This document shows positions 54,887 to 64,000 of a stretch of DNA of 64,000 nucleotides, piece by piece. The translations under genes and the position numbers were made by a program. This stretch comes from Lasiosphaeria ovina (taxonomy: Eukaryota > Ascomycota > Sordariomycetes > Sordariales > Lasiosphaeriaceae), in assembly GCA_033439765.1 (NCBI GenBank), contig JAULSN010000006.1, positions 2,480,001 to 2,544,000 of the forward strand, in the 5' to 3' direction. The number at the start of each line of letters is the position of its first letter. Position 1 is the stretch's first letter. The notes under the pieces were generated by a model, which saw only the letters and a program-made list of their open reading frames with translations, ran no database searches and was not told where the DNA came from.

Positions 54887-55680
54887 CGTAGACAGATGAA
54901 TATCAAGATCTTAGAATACTGAGAACATAATATGTGGCAAAGCACTAGAAATTGGGCTCATACCATGGCGGTGGAGTGAATCGCGGGAGCATGCAACATA
55001 CGACTATTCGCAGACGAAAAGCGGAGAAGGGAAGGACCAGGGAAGAGGTGCTCGCGGGCACCGACGGCACTGATCAGGCTCTCTGGACTAAAGCCATGAT
55101 TTGACAGATGGTGGTGGCTGAGCACTGCATCTCAATGATGCACACAACCTTTTCAGCCCCGAAGTGTGCCTTGGCTGAACTAACTCTAACCAGCATAGAT
55201 AACAGATTACTGGCCTGACGATGTAAAATGAAAGCACGGCAAATTCGAGTGTGTCACGTGTCATTGCAAGCATGCGGCTCACACAATTCATCGCCTAGTT
55301 CTAGTGAAACGTTGTCTTAGTTAAAACACCCATTCGTTTAGTGATGAAAAGGACAAGGGTTATAAGATCAAACCCTCAAAGGAATTTACTTAAGCAACCA
55401 ACTTGCAGTTATTAAGGGAGCCGCACAAGCACCCACTCCATTTCTAAGTACACCTCCCGGGCCGTGCACCCATCTGTTTGTAACTTTGGCTGCTTTTCGT
55501 ACTGTAAAGTTATGTATCTTATGGACGTTCGCCAATTACTTTAAATCAGCCACCATGTCAACATACATTGCATGTGCAAGGCTATTCATGATAGGATGCA
55601 TCGAATTGGCGTTTCGAGCTTCATAAGCGATCCCCATGCCATTCTCAACCCTATCAAGCGAGTCTCAGCTTGTACACCAA
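54887..55680. other. Intergenic (790 bp)
   Basis: Promoter side of the HeLo-E2 gene and 3' flank of the next gene. No gene recognised. Confidence 0.4.
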
Positions 55681-56928
55681 TCACTTAGCAACAACCTCCA
55701 CCGTCACCTCGGCAACGCCCACGGCCAGCGTATCAGCCCTCGCCATCAGCAGATTCACCTTGCCCTTGCCCTCCTGACACGCCAGGAATGCATATTCGCC
55801 CTCTGCGGAACCATTCCGGACGAGCGACACGAGGTTGCGCGCGCCGCGGTCGCCTGCGACGGGCTCGCAGGTTTTGACGGCGTGTGTGCCCTTGGCGTCG
55901 ACCAGCTGGAAACTGAATTGGGCGCCACGCTTACCCTTCCACGACGATGTCTTGACGGTCGTGTTGGGCTTGAGCTGGGCTGCGGCGGGCACGGCGAATT
56001 TGGTCAGGTGCGTGTCGAGGGCGCTGGCGAGGGCGAGGACCTTGTCCAGGACGGAGACGGCCGGGGCGCTGCCGGATGGCTTGGCTGTATCTGATCCCGA
56101 GGCTGGCGTCGTTGTCGTTGTCCTGCCGGCGGTAGTTCCAGGGGCGCCGGCGGTAGTGCTTCCGGGGCTGGCCGGCGCAGCAGGATGGAGAGGAAGGTCA
56201 AGAGTCTTGGACGCGCCTGTTTGATGTTGGGTTGGGGCTGTTAGACAGGTACCACGACAACGGCGCGTCCCGATGGCAGAAGGGGATCAAGACTCACGCG
56301 CAGGACCAAAGGACGGTACCGCCTCGACCCTGACCCAAATGGCGTCGCGCACCCAAAAGACACCGGTCCCAGTCTGGATCGACACTTGGCCGAGCGGCCT
56401 GTCCGGCTTCTTGGTCACAAGGCCAACGTTGCCGTCGAACATGGCGAGATGCTGACGCATGGCGCCCTGGGCGGCAGAGGCATCCGTGTAGTGGGCGACA
56501 AGAACGGAAACGGTGCTAGAGTCAGTGCCGGTGCCATCCTCGACCGTGTACAGGGCTGCGGCAAACGTGGGCCGGACCCACGTGCAGCTGGATTTCACCG
56601 ACGTCCTCTGGCTGAAGATGGCTGGTATGCTCGTGGCTAGCTTGGCGATAGACTGGGCATCCAGAGGCGCATTGCTCTTGGTGGTGCTCTTGAGATCACC
56701 CGTCACGGCCAAAGAGAAGACTTCGGTAGCCAAACGGGAGGCGACAGGCACAGGAGGCGAAGGAAGAGGAAGCGCTCCTGCAGTAGAAGAACTTGGACCC
56801 GTAGCGCCTGGCTGCGGCGGACGTTCAGGGATGGCTTGGGATTGAGACGCAGGGGATGCCGGCGTCTGCGCAGGCGTTGGCGTAGACGCAGGCCCAGGTC
56901 TGGTTGCTGACGACTCGGACGGCGCCAT
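55681..56928 (-). CDS. Uncharacterised two-part protein (388 aa)
   Basis: Exons 56298-56928 and 55681-56216. The 81-nt intron (56217-56297) has GTGAGT, TCTAACA and ACAG signals, and splicing changes PSFGPAR-ES-stop into PSFGPARASKTLDLPLH in frame. The N-terminal 60 residues are Pro/Ser/Thr-rich. A mixed alpha/beta region (about 65-205) ends in VSIQTGTGVFWVRDAIWVRV. A Thr/Pro/Gly-rich linker encoded at the start of exon 2 follows, then a C-terminal domain of about 130 residues beginning VLDKVLALASALDTHL and ending VGVAEVTVEVVAK. No signal peptide and no family recognised. The N-terminal half might be a carbohydrate- or lipid-binding fold, but nothing in the sequence decides it. Confidence 0.6.
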
Positions 56929-57578
56929 GGCGGTAACGGTAGCAAAGAATGATGAATGGGATGAGTGAGGGACAATGGGTTTGCAATCAATTTGCTCTGA
57001 AAAAAGAGAAAAGGATAATCAGAGCAAGGGACTCGACTAGGTCTGCTATCTCGGGCTATGGAATTGGTTATATGGTGAAATAAAGATGGGACTTGCCTCG
57101 ACACCATTGATTGATCCCATTGTGACGCCGTGGCTTGACACCTTGTGCGCTGAAGGCGGGGTCATGTCTTGGGCTGAAATGCGGGGCGTTCTTCGAGGTA
57201 GCTGAAGCTGGAACCTCTGCCCCCTTTCGGGAATTGAGGGTATCAATGCAGAGCCACGAGACTCTGGCTACCGAGGTCTACCTATGCATTTGTGCTTCCA
57301 AGCCTGCCGTGGGCTGCTGCAGGATGCTTGTATAAGGTATGGTTTGTGGCGCCCGAAGCCGAGCTGAACCAATTGCTCTGCTGACAGAGTTACGAACTGG
57401 GTAATAGATCCAGGCGACGTAGCGGCTGCCGCGGACGAGGATGATGACCTGACCAGAACACCCACTTTGGGTAGTTAAGGTATATGCCATCGTCTCGCAC
57501 TCCGACCTAGAACTTGTGTCCGCATGCTCCCGAACCTATTCACAGCCTGCTCCAAGTCTTTTCCTGAACACGGCAAAA
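56929..57578. other. Divergent intergenic region (650 bp)
   Basis: Lies between two uncharacterised genes transcribed in opposite directions; probably a shared promoter region. No specific site identified. Confidence 0.4.
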
Positions 57579-58953
57579 ATGGCCAACTTCACCATTACCA
57601 ATATCACCAGGACGAACGGCCACGTCAATAATTACAATGTTATTGAAGGATTTGGGGTGGCAGCGGCACACACTGTTTTGAATGATGCCATTTTCGACGT
57701 AGCCGAAGCCGTCCCTGCGACAGCCACAGAGGGTCGACACCCTGCTGCCTTCCGTTATGACCCGAACGATATTCCCCTGGTCGTTACCGGCAGCCGCGGC
57801 GCCCATTCCGCAGGACAGTATCGGCTCAGGGGCACTGGTCCAGGGAACTTCCAGATCATCAGCCAGCCCTTTGCCCTGGCTCCTGGCCCGGGTCCGGGGG
57901 CCGGTGGGTTCACTGCCGACGACTTCACCAGCGTCCTCAACCCGCTCGGCCCCTTCAGGCTGGCTGGCGACTGGCAGTGGGTCATGGTGCGTGCCGCTGA
58001 CAGCTCGAATTTTGCCAATGGTCCTGCCACCCGCCTCGAGATCTACTTTCTGTTCGGCCCTCACACCATTCCCACCTTCGCCGGTATTAACTTCCCACTC
58101 TCCCTCCTTCGGCTTGCCTTTCCAGAATATGCAACGCTCGCGGGCTTGAACGCTGCCGCCCTCCAAGCAAGAATCATTACTGACATCACGAACCGGCTGT
58201 GGGCCACGGGCATGGACCCGGGCGCGCCAATGTGGTATGACTGCCGGGAAGCGCATGGAGGCCAAAACGTGCATGCCATTGGTCTCGACTTCAACTTGGA
58301 GACCATCATCACGAGGCCCATCGGTCAAACAACGTGCAACTGCTACGACCTCGCCTGCTGGGTGAAGCTGACCATCGACTGCCTCGGAGAGGGACCTGGC
58401 ACCGGCGCCCCGGTAAGTAGGATTCGCTCGTTCTAAACTCGTAATTCGTCGTCAGTTCTGCGCTGACCCGTTTTCGGTGACCATGATTAGTACGTCGCGG
58501 GCGTGACGGTCACGTACGAAGAGCCCTGGGGCTGCGTGCCTGCCGGGCCGCTGTTCGGCTGGGAAAACATCCCCGCGGCCGCCAACTGCAACAACCCGTT
58601 CTGGCAGGACGTGAACGGCCTGGGGCGCTTCCAGCCCAACGTCGCGCCGAACGACCTGGATCGGACCATCTTCAGTACCCATTGCTTTACTGTCTTCACC
58701 AACACGGCCGGCCAGCAGCGCGTTGTCGACATTTGCCACGGCCTCTTCCATCTCGGCGTTGGCCCCGTCATCCTCGCGCATGGCGACATGGACCTGGCGA
58801 CGTACCGGACAACGTGTACCGACCCGCCCAAGCGCAATGGTAAGTTCATATGCTTACACCTTCGTTGCCCTCTAGTAAAATGTCTTTACGGATGTGGTGC
58901 TGACTGATTGGTGTGTGTCATTAGTTTGGCAAATACAATCTGTTACGGCTTAG
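57579..58953 (+). CDS. Uncharacterised intracellular protein (403 aa)
   Basis: Three exons: 57579-58412, 58491-58839 and 58925-58953. Introns (78 and 85 nt) carry GTAAGT donors, CTGAC branches and TTAG acceptors; the last exon adds KRN-VWQIQSVTA. No signal peptide (MANFTITNITRTNGHVNNYN). The fold looks beta-rich in the first half, with a Gly/Pro-rich loop (LAPGPGPGAGG). The second half has about ten cysteines (TTCNCYDLACWVKLTIDC, EPWGCVPAG, THCFTVF, DICHGLFHLG), unusual for a protein with no secretion signal. No family recognised. Confidence 0.6.
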
Positions 58954-59191
58954 TGACTCCCAGCAACCAACGCAGCAAGGGGGGCCTCAGAATGGGTTGT
59001 CTGCCCCAGGTCATTAACTAGTACGGATAAGAATAGGTTACCTAGGTAGTTCGTATCGATTAAATTGCTTCATTATCTCTTGCGCGCGGCCGAGCACGGA
59101 GCCGCCGCCAACCATGTGCCGAGTAGCGATTCTGGGGACAGATATGCCTGCTTCAAAATCCATCATGATTGCACTGTCTAGGTAGTGTCTA

Positions 59192-59477
59192 TTAGATCTC
59201 GGAATACATATCTCTAGGCACCCACTCGTCAGCCAAAGAACATAGCAGACGACATATCTACCAACTCGACTTGCTAAGCCGGGGGAGCGGGAAAAACTCA
59301 CGTCCGTCTGCGCATCGGCATCTCTAGCCGCACATTGCGCAGCAAATCATGGTCAATTCTTGCCATCAGAGTGACGGGCTAGTCAGCCTGATCTCCGAGG
59401 TCCGCCAGCACAGTGTCCCACGGGTCAACAATGATGCTGTGGCCGTAGCTGGCGAGTTTCTCGTTGTGGCGGCCGAC
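59192..59477 (-). pseudogene. Nitrilase C-terminal relic
   Basis: Two exons survive: 59302-59477 and 59192-59213, with a GTGAGT...CTAG intron (59214-59301). They read [20 protein letters not shown], then [10 protein letters not shown], a TAG, LMARIDHDLLRNVRLEMP and MRRRTDMYSEI-stop. This matches the end of carbon-nitrogen hydrolases (the YGHSxIVDPxG strand and RRTDxY tail). The catalytic Glu-Lys-Cys part is missing. The acceptor before VGRHN is intact, but the upstream sequence is unrelated. One in-frame TAG and Asp for Gly after DPW confirm decay. Confidence 0.75.
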
Positions 59478-59901
59478 CTAAGGGTGGAAATTAGCCCAAA
59501 TGACGGCGCGATCAAATTGGAGCTGGTCTTGCAGAGGACTTATGCATGTTTCTCACAATCGAGCGCAGCGAGCAGCCCGCCGCAGGCGCCCCCGGAGGGC
59601 CGCCAGAGGCAAACCTTTGACGGCCCTGCACCCATCGTTAAGAGTTGTGAGGGAATATCTGTTCCACGTCCACAAACAACAGACCAAGACATAGCCAAAT
59701 GCCAAACCGCCTTTATTAGAATATCAGAAGTATATACAGTTCGAAGTGCATACGCATCATTACCAAACATCTTAAACCCCCGGTCAACGACAACCAGAAG
59801 TCGGGAATTCGGGAAATTCCCATTTTTGGTGCCAAACGCATCATAACAAATCCAGAATACCACCCAGAATTTTTGGTCTGCTGCTCCGCTGCCAGTCAAG
59901 A
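59478..59901. other. Intergenic (424 bp)
   Basis: Sequence upstream of the nitrilase relic and 3' flank of the next gene; the missing nitrilase exons are not found here. Confidence 0.4.
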
Positions 59902-60948
59902 TCACCCAGCGGAACTAGTCGGGGACGGGGCAGGCGAGCTCGAAGCAGACGACGTGGGGGGCGGGGTGGCTGCCGACGTGGTCGAGCTGCCTCCACCGCC
60001 ACCGCCACCGCCACCGCCGCCGCTGCCGTCCTTGCCAACAACAACAGCCTGCACGACCTGGCCGAGGGTGTTGAAGATGATGTTGACGAGGCTGCCGAGG
60101 CTGTCGTACTTGTACGTCTTCTGGGTGAGGCCGTTCCCGAGCTCCTTGGAGACGCCCGTGAAGGTCATGTTGTTCTGGTAGTTGCCGACGATGGAGCTGA
60201 GGACGCTGCCGGCGTCGCCGACGACCTCCTGGACGATGTTGCCGAGGTTGTCGATGAGGAAGTTGAGCTTGGAGTTGCCCTGCACGATGGATCCCAGCAG
60301 GCCGTCGACGGCGCCGACGACCGAGTCGACGACGTCGGTGACGTCGTTGAGCAGGTTGATGAGCAGCGGGTTGAGGTCGAGTGACGCCAGCGTGCGGTTG
60401 ACGATGTCGACCAGGTTGCCCAGCCGGATCACCAGCTCGAGCTCCGCCTTGACGTCGGCGATGGTGATGTTGACCTTGGTGATGCCCACCTGCACGCCCA
60501 CGTTGATTGACACCAGGTTCGCCACCTCGGCCGCCAGGTTGACCTCGGCCCGCAGGTTGTCCACGTCCAGCTCAATGCGGCCCACCGACAGGTCTGGTAC
60601 TCGCAGCAGCACGTCGGGCGGGTTGTCGCCGTAGTCGCCCGCCCCGACGCCGCCGCCGCTGCCACCTCCGCTACTGCTGCCGCCTCCGCCACTGCTAGAA
60701 GTAGTGGAGGGCGGGGATGAGGACGAACTTGAGCTAGAGCCCGGCGGAGGTCCAGCACTGGACGATGCAGGGGGCGGCGAAGCTGCAGACGACGAAGTAG
60801 CCGCTGGCGTTGACGTGGGCGTAGGTGCAGCCGACGACGGTGTTGACGCCGGCGGTGTCGTTGTAGACGCATCCTGCGCTGCCACAAATACCACCATCGC
60901 CAAAAGGGCAAGCAGCCGCAGCGACGAGGAGAGACTAAACATCTTCAT
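59902..60948 (-). CDS. Secreted amphipathic-repeat protein, paralogue A (348 aa)
   Basis: The start at 60948 gives a signal peptide (about residues 1-25, ending VFVAAQ); longer frames upstream add only noncoding-like residues. A Ser/Thr/Pro/Gly-rich stretch (about 26-103) precedes the core. The core opens with PDVLLRVPDLSVGRIELDVD and repeated amphipathic strands and helices (VNLAAEVANLV, VNITIADVKAELELVIRLGN, SLDLNPLLINLLNDV). A run of eleven glycines and a Ser/Thr/Pro tail close the protein. There are no cysteines in the core. It shares its core with the divergent gene at 61958. I recall this as a conserved fungal secreted family of unknown function; surface or lipid-interface binding is only a guess. 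Confidence 0.75.
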   Translation of the reverse strand: MKMFSLSSSLRLLALLAMVVFVAAQDASTTTPPASTPSSAAPTPTSTPAATSSSAASPPPASSSAGPPPGSSSSSSSSPPSTTSSSGGGGSSSGGGSGGGVGAGDYGDNPPDVLLRVPDLSVGRIELDVDNLRAEVNLAAEVANLVSINVGVQVGITKVNITIADVKAELELVIRLGNLVDIVNRTLASLDLNPLLINLLNDVTDVVDSVVGAVDGLLGSIVQGNSKLNFLIDNLGNIVQEVVGDAGSVLSSIVGNYQNNMTFTGVSKELGNGLTQKTYKYDSLGSLVNIIFNTLGQVVQAVVVGKDGSGGGGGGGGGGGSSTTSAATPPPTSSASSSPAPSPTSSAG

Positions 60949-61957
60949 GCTGGGCAGTCGATATTTTACTCTGCTCTTGTGTGCCCTGACAGAAGTTGAA
61001 CGAGTGGATGAAGCTGGACGAACGAGCACGACAAGCAGCAGCAGCAGTTAGGCAGGGCGGACGAGGTCAAGACACGTCCTCCGGACGCGTGAGGGGGCAA
61101 GCAGTCCGGCACTGACACGGGGGATGTTGAGGATATAGCGTAGTCCGCGCCGGAAAAGACAGTGGTCGAGAGGCTTGTCTGGCGGAGTCCGTCATCGTCC
61201 AGGGATAGGCAATTCGACGGAGGGAGAATGCCATGGCCAGAATGCCGCCATACTCAGATGAGTGCTTATGTGCCGCCGCTATAGGGCAGCCGTCCTTGAA
61301 TTGCCCACGTTGGGGACGAGTCCAGATTGCTCGGCCCAGAAAGGAGAAAAAGCTGGCGGCAGCGTCGCATTGATGGACCGTTGTACCGCGGCGTCCGCCA
61401 AGGAAGCCTCTCGTCACCCGGCCGGGCGCCCAGTAGGGTCCGCTTCCTGGCGGCTCGGTGCAACGCTGCTGGGGGTGCGGAGCTGCAGACTGCCAGGGGG
61501 TTGCCATGTTTTAGATTTATGCAGCAGCAGTGCCGTAATTGCAGGCACTCAACTGGCAACCAGGCGCAGCCATGGCCAACTCGTGCCTTGGAAGTGCCCT
61601 CGTCAATAGCACGCCCGCTATTGCCGTGCGTGTGTTATAGGTGACGTGAATAGGCGCGATGCCCTTGAGAGTCCGAACTGACTCTTTGCCGTTGCACGCA
61701 GCCCCTAATCTAGCATCACACTCGCCGTGGTCCCCAATCTCGACTGCTGCTCGGCTGCAGGTCAACGACAACGGCCTGCATGATCGTACTTGTACAGTAC
61801 AAGGCCTATCCCCCCCGCCTGTTGCGCTGCGTGTCTGGGTCTCAGCACCTCTCGCTGCCGTCGCATCCAAGCCTCCGGTGGCCCCTGAGTATCCGATCGT
61901 TCTCTCACTTGCTTCTTCTCACTCACTCTCGCCAAACACGACTTGAGACTAGACAAA
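60949..61957. promoter_or_regulatory. Shared upstream region of the secreted paralogue pair
   Basis: 1.0 kb between two related genes transcribed away from each other, so likely a bidirectional promoter. A TC-rich leader (61900-61935) precedes the + gene. A CAG run (61036-61048) lies near the - gene. No defined binding site is claimed. Confidence 0.4.
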
Positions 61958-62875
61958 ATGATGGGCTTAAAAATAGGCAAGGCCAGTGCCCTGCTCCTGG
62001 CTGCGCTCGCCACGCTGGTGGTCGGCCAAGACCGCGGCGACGGCTACTACGGCTACCGGCTCGAGCAGCGCGGCGACCCAGAGTCGGCGACATACGAGAC
62101 GGCGGACACGGTGCCGGGAGTGCCGCTACCCAAGCAGCCGGACGTGTACCTCAACGCCAACGTGTCGGTGGGGGAGATCAGCATCGAGGTGGACAACATC
62201 ACGGCCAAGGTCAACCTGGACGCCCAGGTGCTGAAGCTGCTGCACTTCACAGCTGGCGTGGACGCGAGCATCGACCGCGTCAGGCTGCTGATCCAGAACG
62301 TGTCGGCAAAGGTCGAGCTCGAGGCGCGGCTGGGCAACGTGGTGGCAATGATAGACAACGTGCTGCACAGCATCGACCTCAACCCCATCCTGGCCACGCT
62401 GGGCCAGGACGTGTCCAAGATAGTCAACTCGACGCTGAACACGCTGGGCGGGCCCGTCAACGGCAGCAGCGGTTCTGGATCATCGAATGCGAAGCGGTCT
62501 GAGTCAAGTTTCAGTCTCGAGCACAACGTGCTGTACAGCGTCAACGACTACACTGGCAAGACGCACACGAACCGGCGGCTGGCGCAGAACGGCACCATCT
62601 TCGACGAGTTCCTCGACAACGACGGCACCGAGCACGGGCGCGCCGTCGTCGGCTACTACGCGCGCGACATGGTCTTTAACGGCCACAACAAGACCATCGC
62701 CGTCGACGGCCAAGTCAGCGAGTTTGAGCTGCAGTACGAGTACAAGCCCTTCCCCGGTATCGACGCGACCTGCTGGATCTACCTCGACCCCGCCGGCAAG
62801 GTCACCCGCACCCAGGTCATTGCCGAGGCCCAGGGCGGCGGCACCAGCACCATCAGCAACGACTCCGAGCTGTGA
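61958..62875 (+). CDS. Secreted amphipathic-repeat protein, paralogue B (305 aa)
   Basis: The start at 61958 (MMGLKIGKASALLLAALATL) gives a clean signal peptide ending VVGQD. The core PDVYLNANVSVGEISIEVDN, VRLLIQNVSAKVELEARLGN and SIDLNPILATLGQDVSKIV aligns position by position with paralogue A. In place of the Gly-rich tail it has a KRSESS junction, which could be a kexin-type cleavage site. It ends in a beta-rich C-terminal domain (LYSVNDYTGKTHTNRRLAQN, VVGYYARDMVFNGHNKTIAV) with several N-glycosylation motifs. Function unknown; the divergent arrangement suggests co-regulation with A. Confidence 0.8.
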   Translation: MMGLKIGKASALLLAALATLVVGQDRGDGYYGYRLEQRGDPESATYETADTVPGVPLPKQPDVYLNANVSVGEISIEVDNITAKVNLDAQVLKLLHFTAGVDASIDRVRLLIQNVSAKVELEARLGNVVAMIDNVLHSIDLNPILATLGQDVSKIVNSTLNTLGGPVNGSSGSGSSNAKRSESSFSLEHNVLYSVNDYTGKTHTNRRLAQNGTIFDEFLDNDGTEHGRAVVGYYARDMVFNGHNKTIAVDGQVSEFELQYEYKPFPGIDATCWIYLDPAGKVTRTQVIAEAQGGGTSTISNDSEL

Positions 62876-64000
62876 GGATGACGGAAGGCAATTGGCGTGT
62901 TTGCGTGACCGTTTGCAGTGGGCGAAATTGGGCGGGGTCGGTGTGTTTCCAGCGTGGTCTGTGGTGAGCGGGGCAGTGCGGGGTTACCATGTCGCCTGTC
63001 GAAATTAGCTGCACGGGGTTGGCTCTTTCTTCCTGTAAATAGCGTTAATCAATGTGTCCAAGCCTGGTATCCGTAATAATTGCGTCTTAGGTTCGCTCGC
63101 AGGAACGTAAAACAAGTTCCCGTCCCCAGCGCGCTGGTTCTCGAGCCGAAACGCGTGTTTTTAAATTGCGTTCCTGCGTGGGTGATTGTCATTTGCCATC
63201 GCACCTTCCCGCCCGCAGCTAATGGCATTCTGGCGCTTTCCCATCACAACGGTCACCCCCACTAGCCCCACAGGCCGTTGGCCCCCTGCATCTTAGGAGC
63301 TTTTGCCCCGCTAACCCCTGTACTTCAACGTCCCTCTGGATGCTCCTTCCCGCACGAAACTGGAGTCATCTGGAAGAAGCTCAACGGCTGAAGGCTCTTC
63401 AATGCAAACGTGCCCGGTGCGCGGGGAAGTAACGGACGGATATGAAGGCGCTGCCGTGATCTTTAGCAGACGACAACGTCGGTTTGCCGTATCTCCGGAA
63501 GTGCTCAACTGGTTTTAGAATATATATTGCCATTTTTCGGTTCAGACGACCGAGGTAAATACGGTACATGTACCTAAGGCAAGGACCTAGCCGTGTCGCT
63601 GCAACGAAGTGGCAGAATGGTATTCGCCCAGATAAGGTAAGGACAATTTGGCACTAGTTTGATGTTAAATGACAATGTCCAAGGGAACTTTGAGTTCTGA
63701 AGAACCACTGCCAATTCCCCGCTATTTATGTTGGCTGCCGGAAGCCCTAAATTACACCCTTCAGCTCTGAGATAGTTACGTCGTATTTTATTTCAGTTCA
63801 GGTAGGCATACACACTTCTTCCCAAACTCGGGACAAACTGTTGGCCCAACTCCAACCTAGTCTAAACCCCATCATGACGCAGCAAGACAATTACGATGCC
63901 CAATAAATGGGTAGTTGAGGTTCGCACGCAGCTGAAGATCCCAAAGTCATATTGGTTGTAGACCCGGCCTCTTGACAACAGAATTCCTCTCGTATCCTGC
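62876..64000. other. Intergenic to the window end
   Basis: 1.1 kb with no gene recognised; 3' flank of paralogue B. Confidence 0.4.

Noticed and set aside
59540..59905. 121-codon minus-strand frame upstream of the nitrilase relic
   Set aside because: Checked as a possible source of the missing nitrilase exons; it contains no nitrilase motif.
1..64000. CRISPR arrays, bacterial operons, viral insertions
   Set aside because: No regularly spaced repeats, no polycistronic layout, and no viral replication or capsid genes apart from the copia-type Gag and protease remnant.

Overview
The window is nuclear DNA of a filamentous ascomycete, most likely a Sordariomycete. The genes are short-intron fungal genes. 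The introns I could place are about 54-90 nt, mostly with a CTGAC/CTAAC branch point close to the acceptor. Protein families typical of such fungi are present: HET, HeLo, Zn(II)2Cys6, CFEM-like and GH55. Several dead genes carry CAA/CAG-to-TAA/TAG and CGA-to-TGA type stops, as expected from RIP-like C-to-T mutation. Nothing bacterial or viral was seen. I built gene models by hand from splice signals and reading frame, so exon borders are inferences.

Layout. 1-10.5 kb: a secreted HExxH metalloprotease-like gene cut by the left edge, a small unknown gene, a GNAT acetyltransferase, a Myb-domain gene with a GC-AG intron, a RIP-like gene relic, and a CFEM-like GPI-anchored wall protein. 11-14.3 kb: a HET pseudogene and an intron-containing tRNA-Phe. 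14.39-17.09 kb: a Ty1/copia-type retroelement remnant with its two LTRs in inverted orientation. It is flanked by a 5-bp duplication and holds solo LTRs nested two deep. 19-36 kb: a zinc-cluster regulator, a 959-residue protein that looks like a DExH helicase without its catalytic motifs, an RNase D-like protein without the DxE motif, an alpha/beta hydrolase, a gluconokinase-like P-loop protein with a damaged Walker A, another solo LTR, and a 105-bp structured insert with 15-bp target duplications (SINE-like).

36-46 kb: a HET-ankyrin protein, a 3.8-kb gene-poor stretch with a dispersed repeat, a small ankyrin protein, and a second secreted HExxH protein (GC-AG intron). 47-55 kb: a 1479-residue GH55 glucanase with a cysteine-rich repeat tail, an inverted copy of the dispersed repeat, and a HeLo domain fused to a ubiquitin-conjugating (E2) domain. 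55-64 kb: two unknown intron-containing genes, a nitrilase C-terminal relic, and a divergent pair of secreted paralogues.

Functionally the window mixes cell-wall and secreted proteins (CFEM-like, GH55, two zincins, the paralogue pair) with proteins of the fungal self/non-self recognition type (HET pseudogene, HET-ankyrin, HeLo-E2). No metabolic pathway or biosynthetic cluster can be assembled from it. The best candidates for something undescribed are the HeLo-E2 fusion, the 105-bp structured retro-insert, the inverted-LTR element beside a tRNA gene, and the helicase-like protein.
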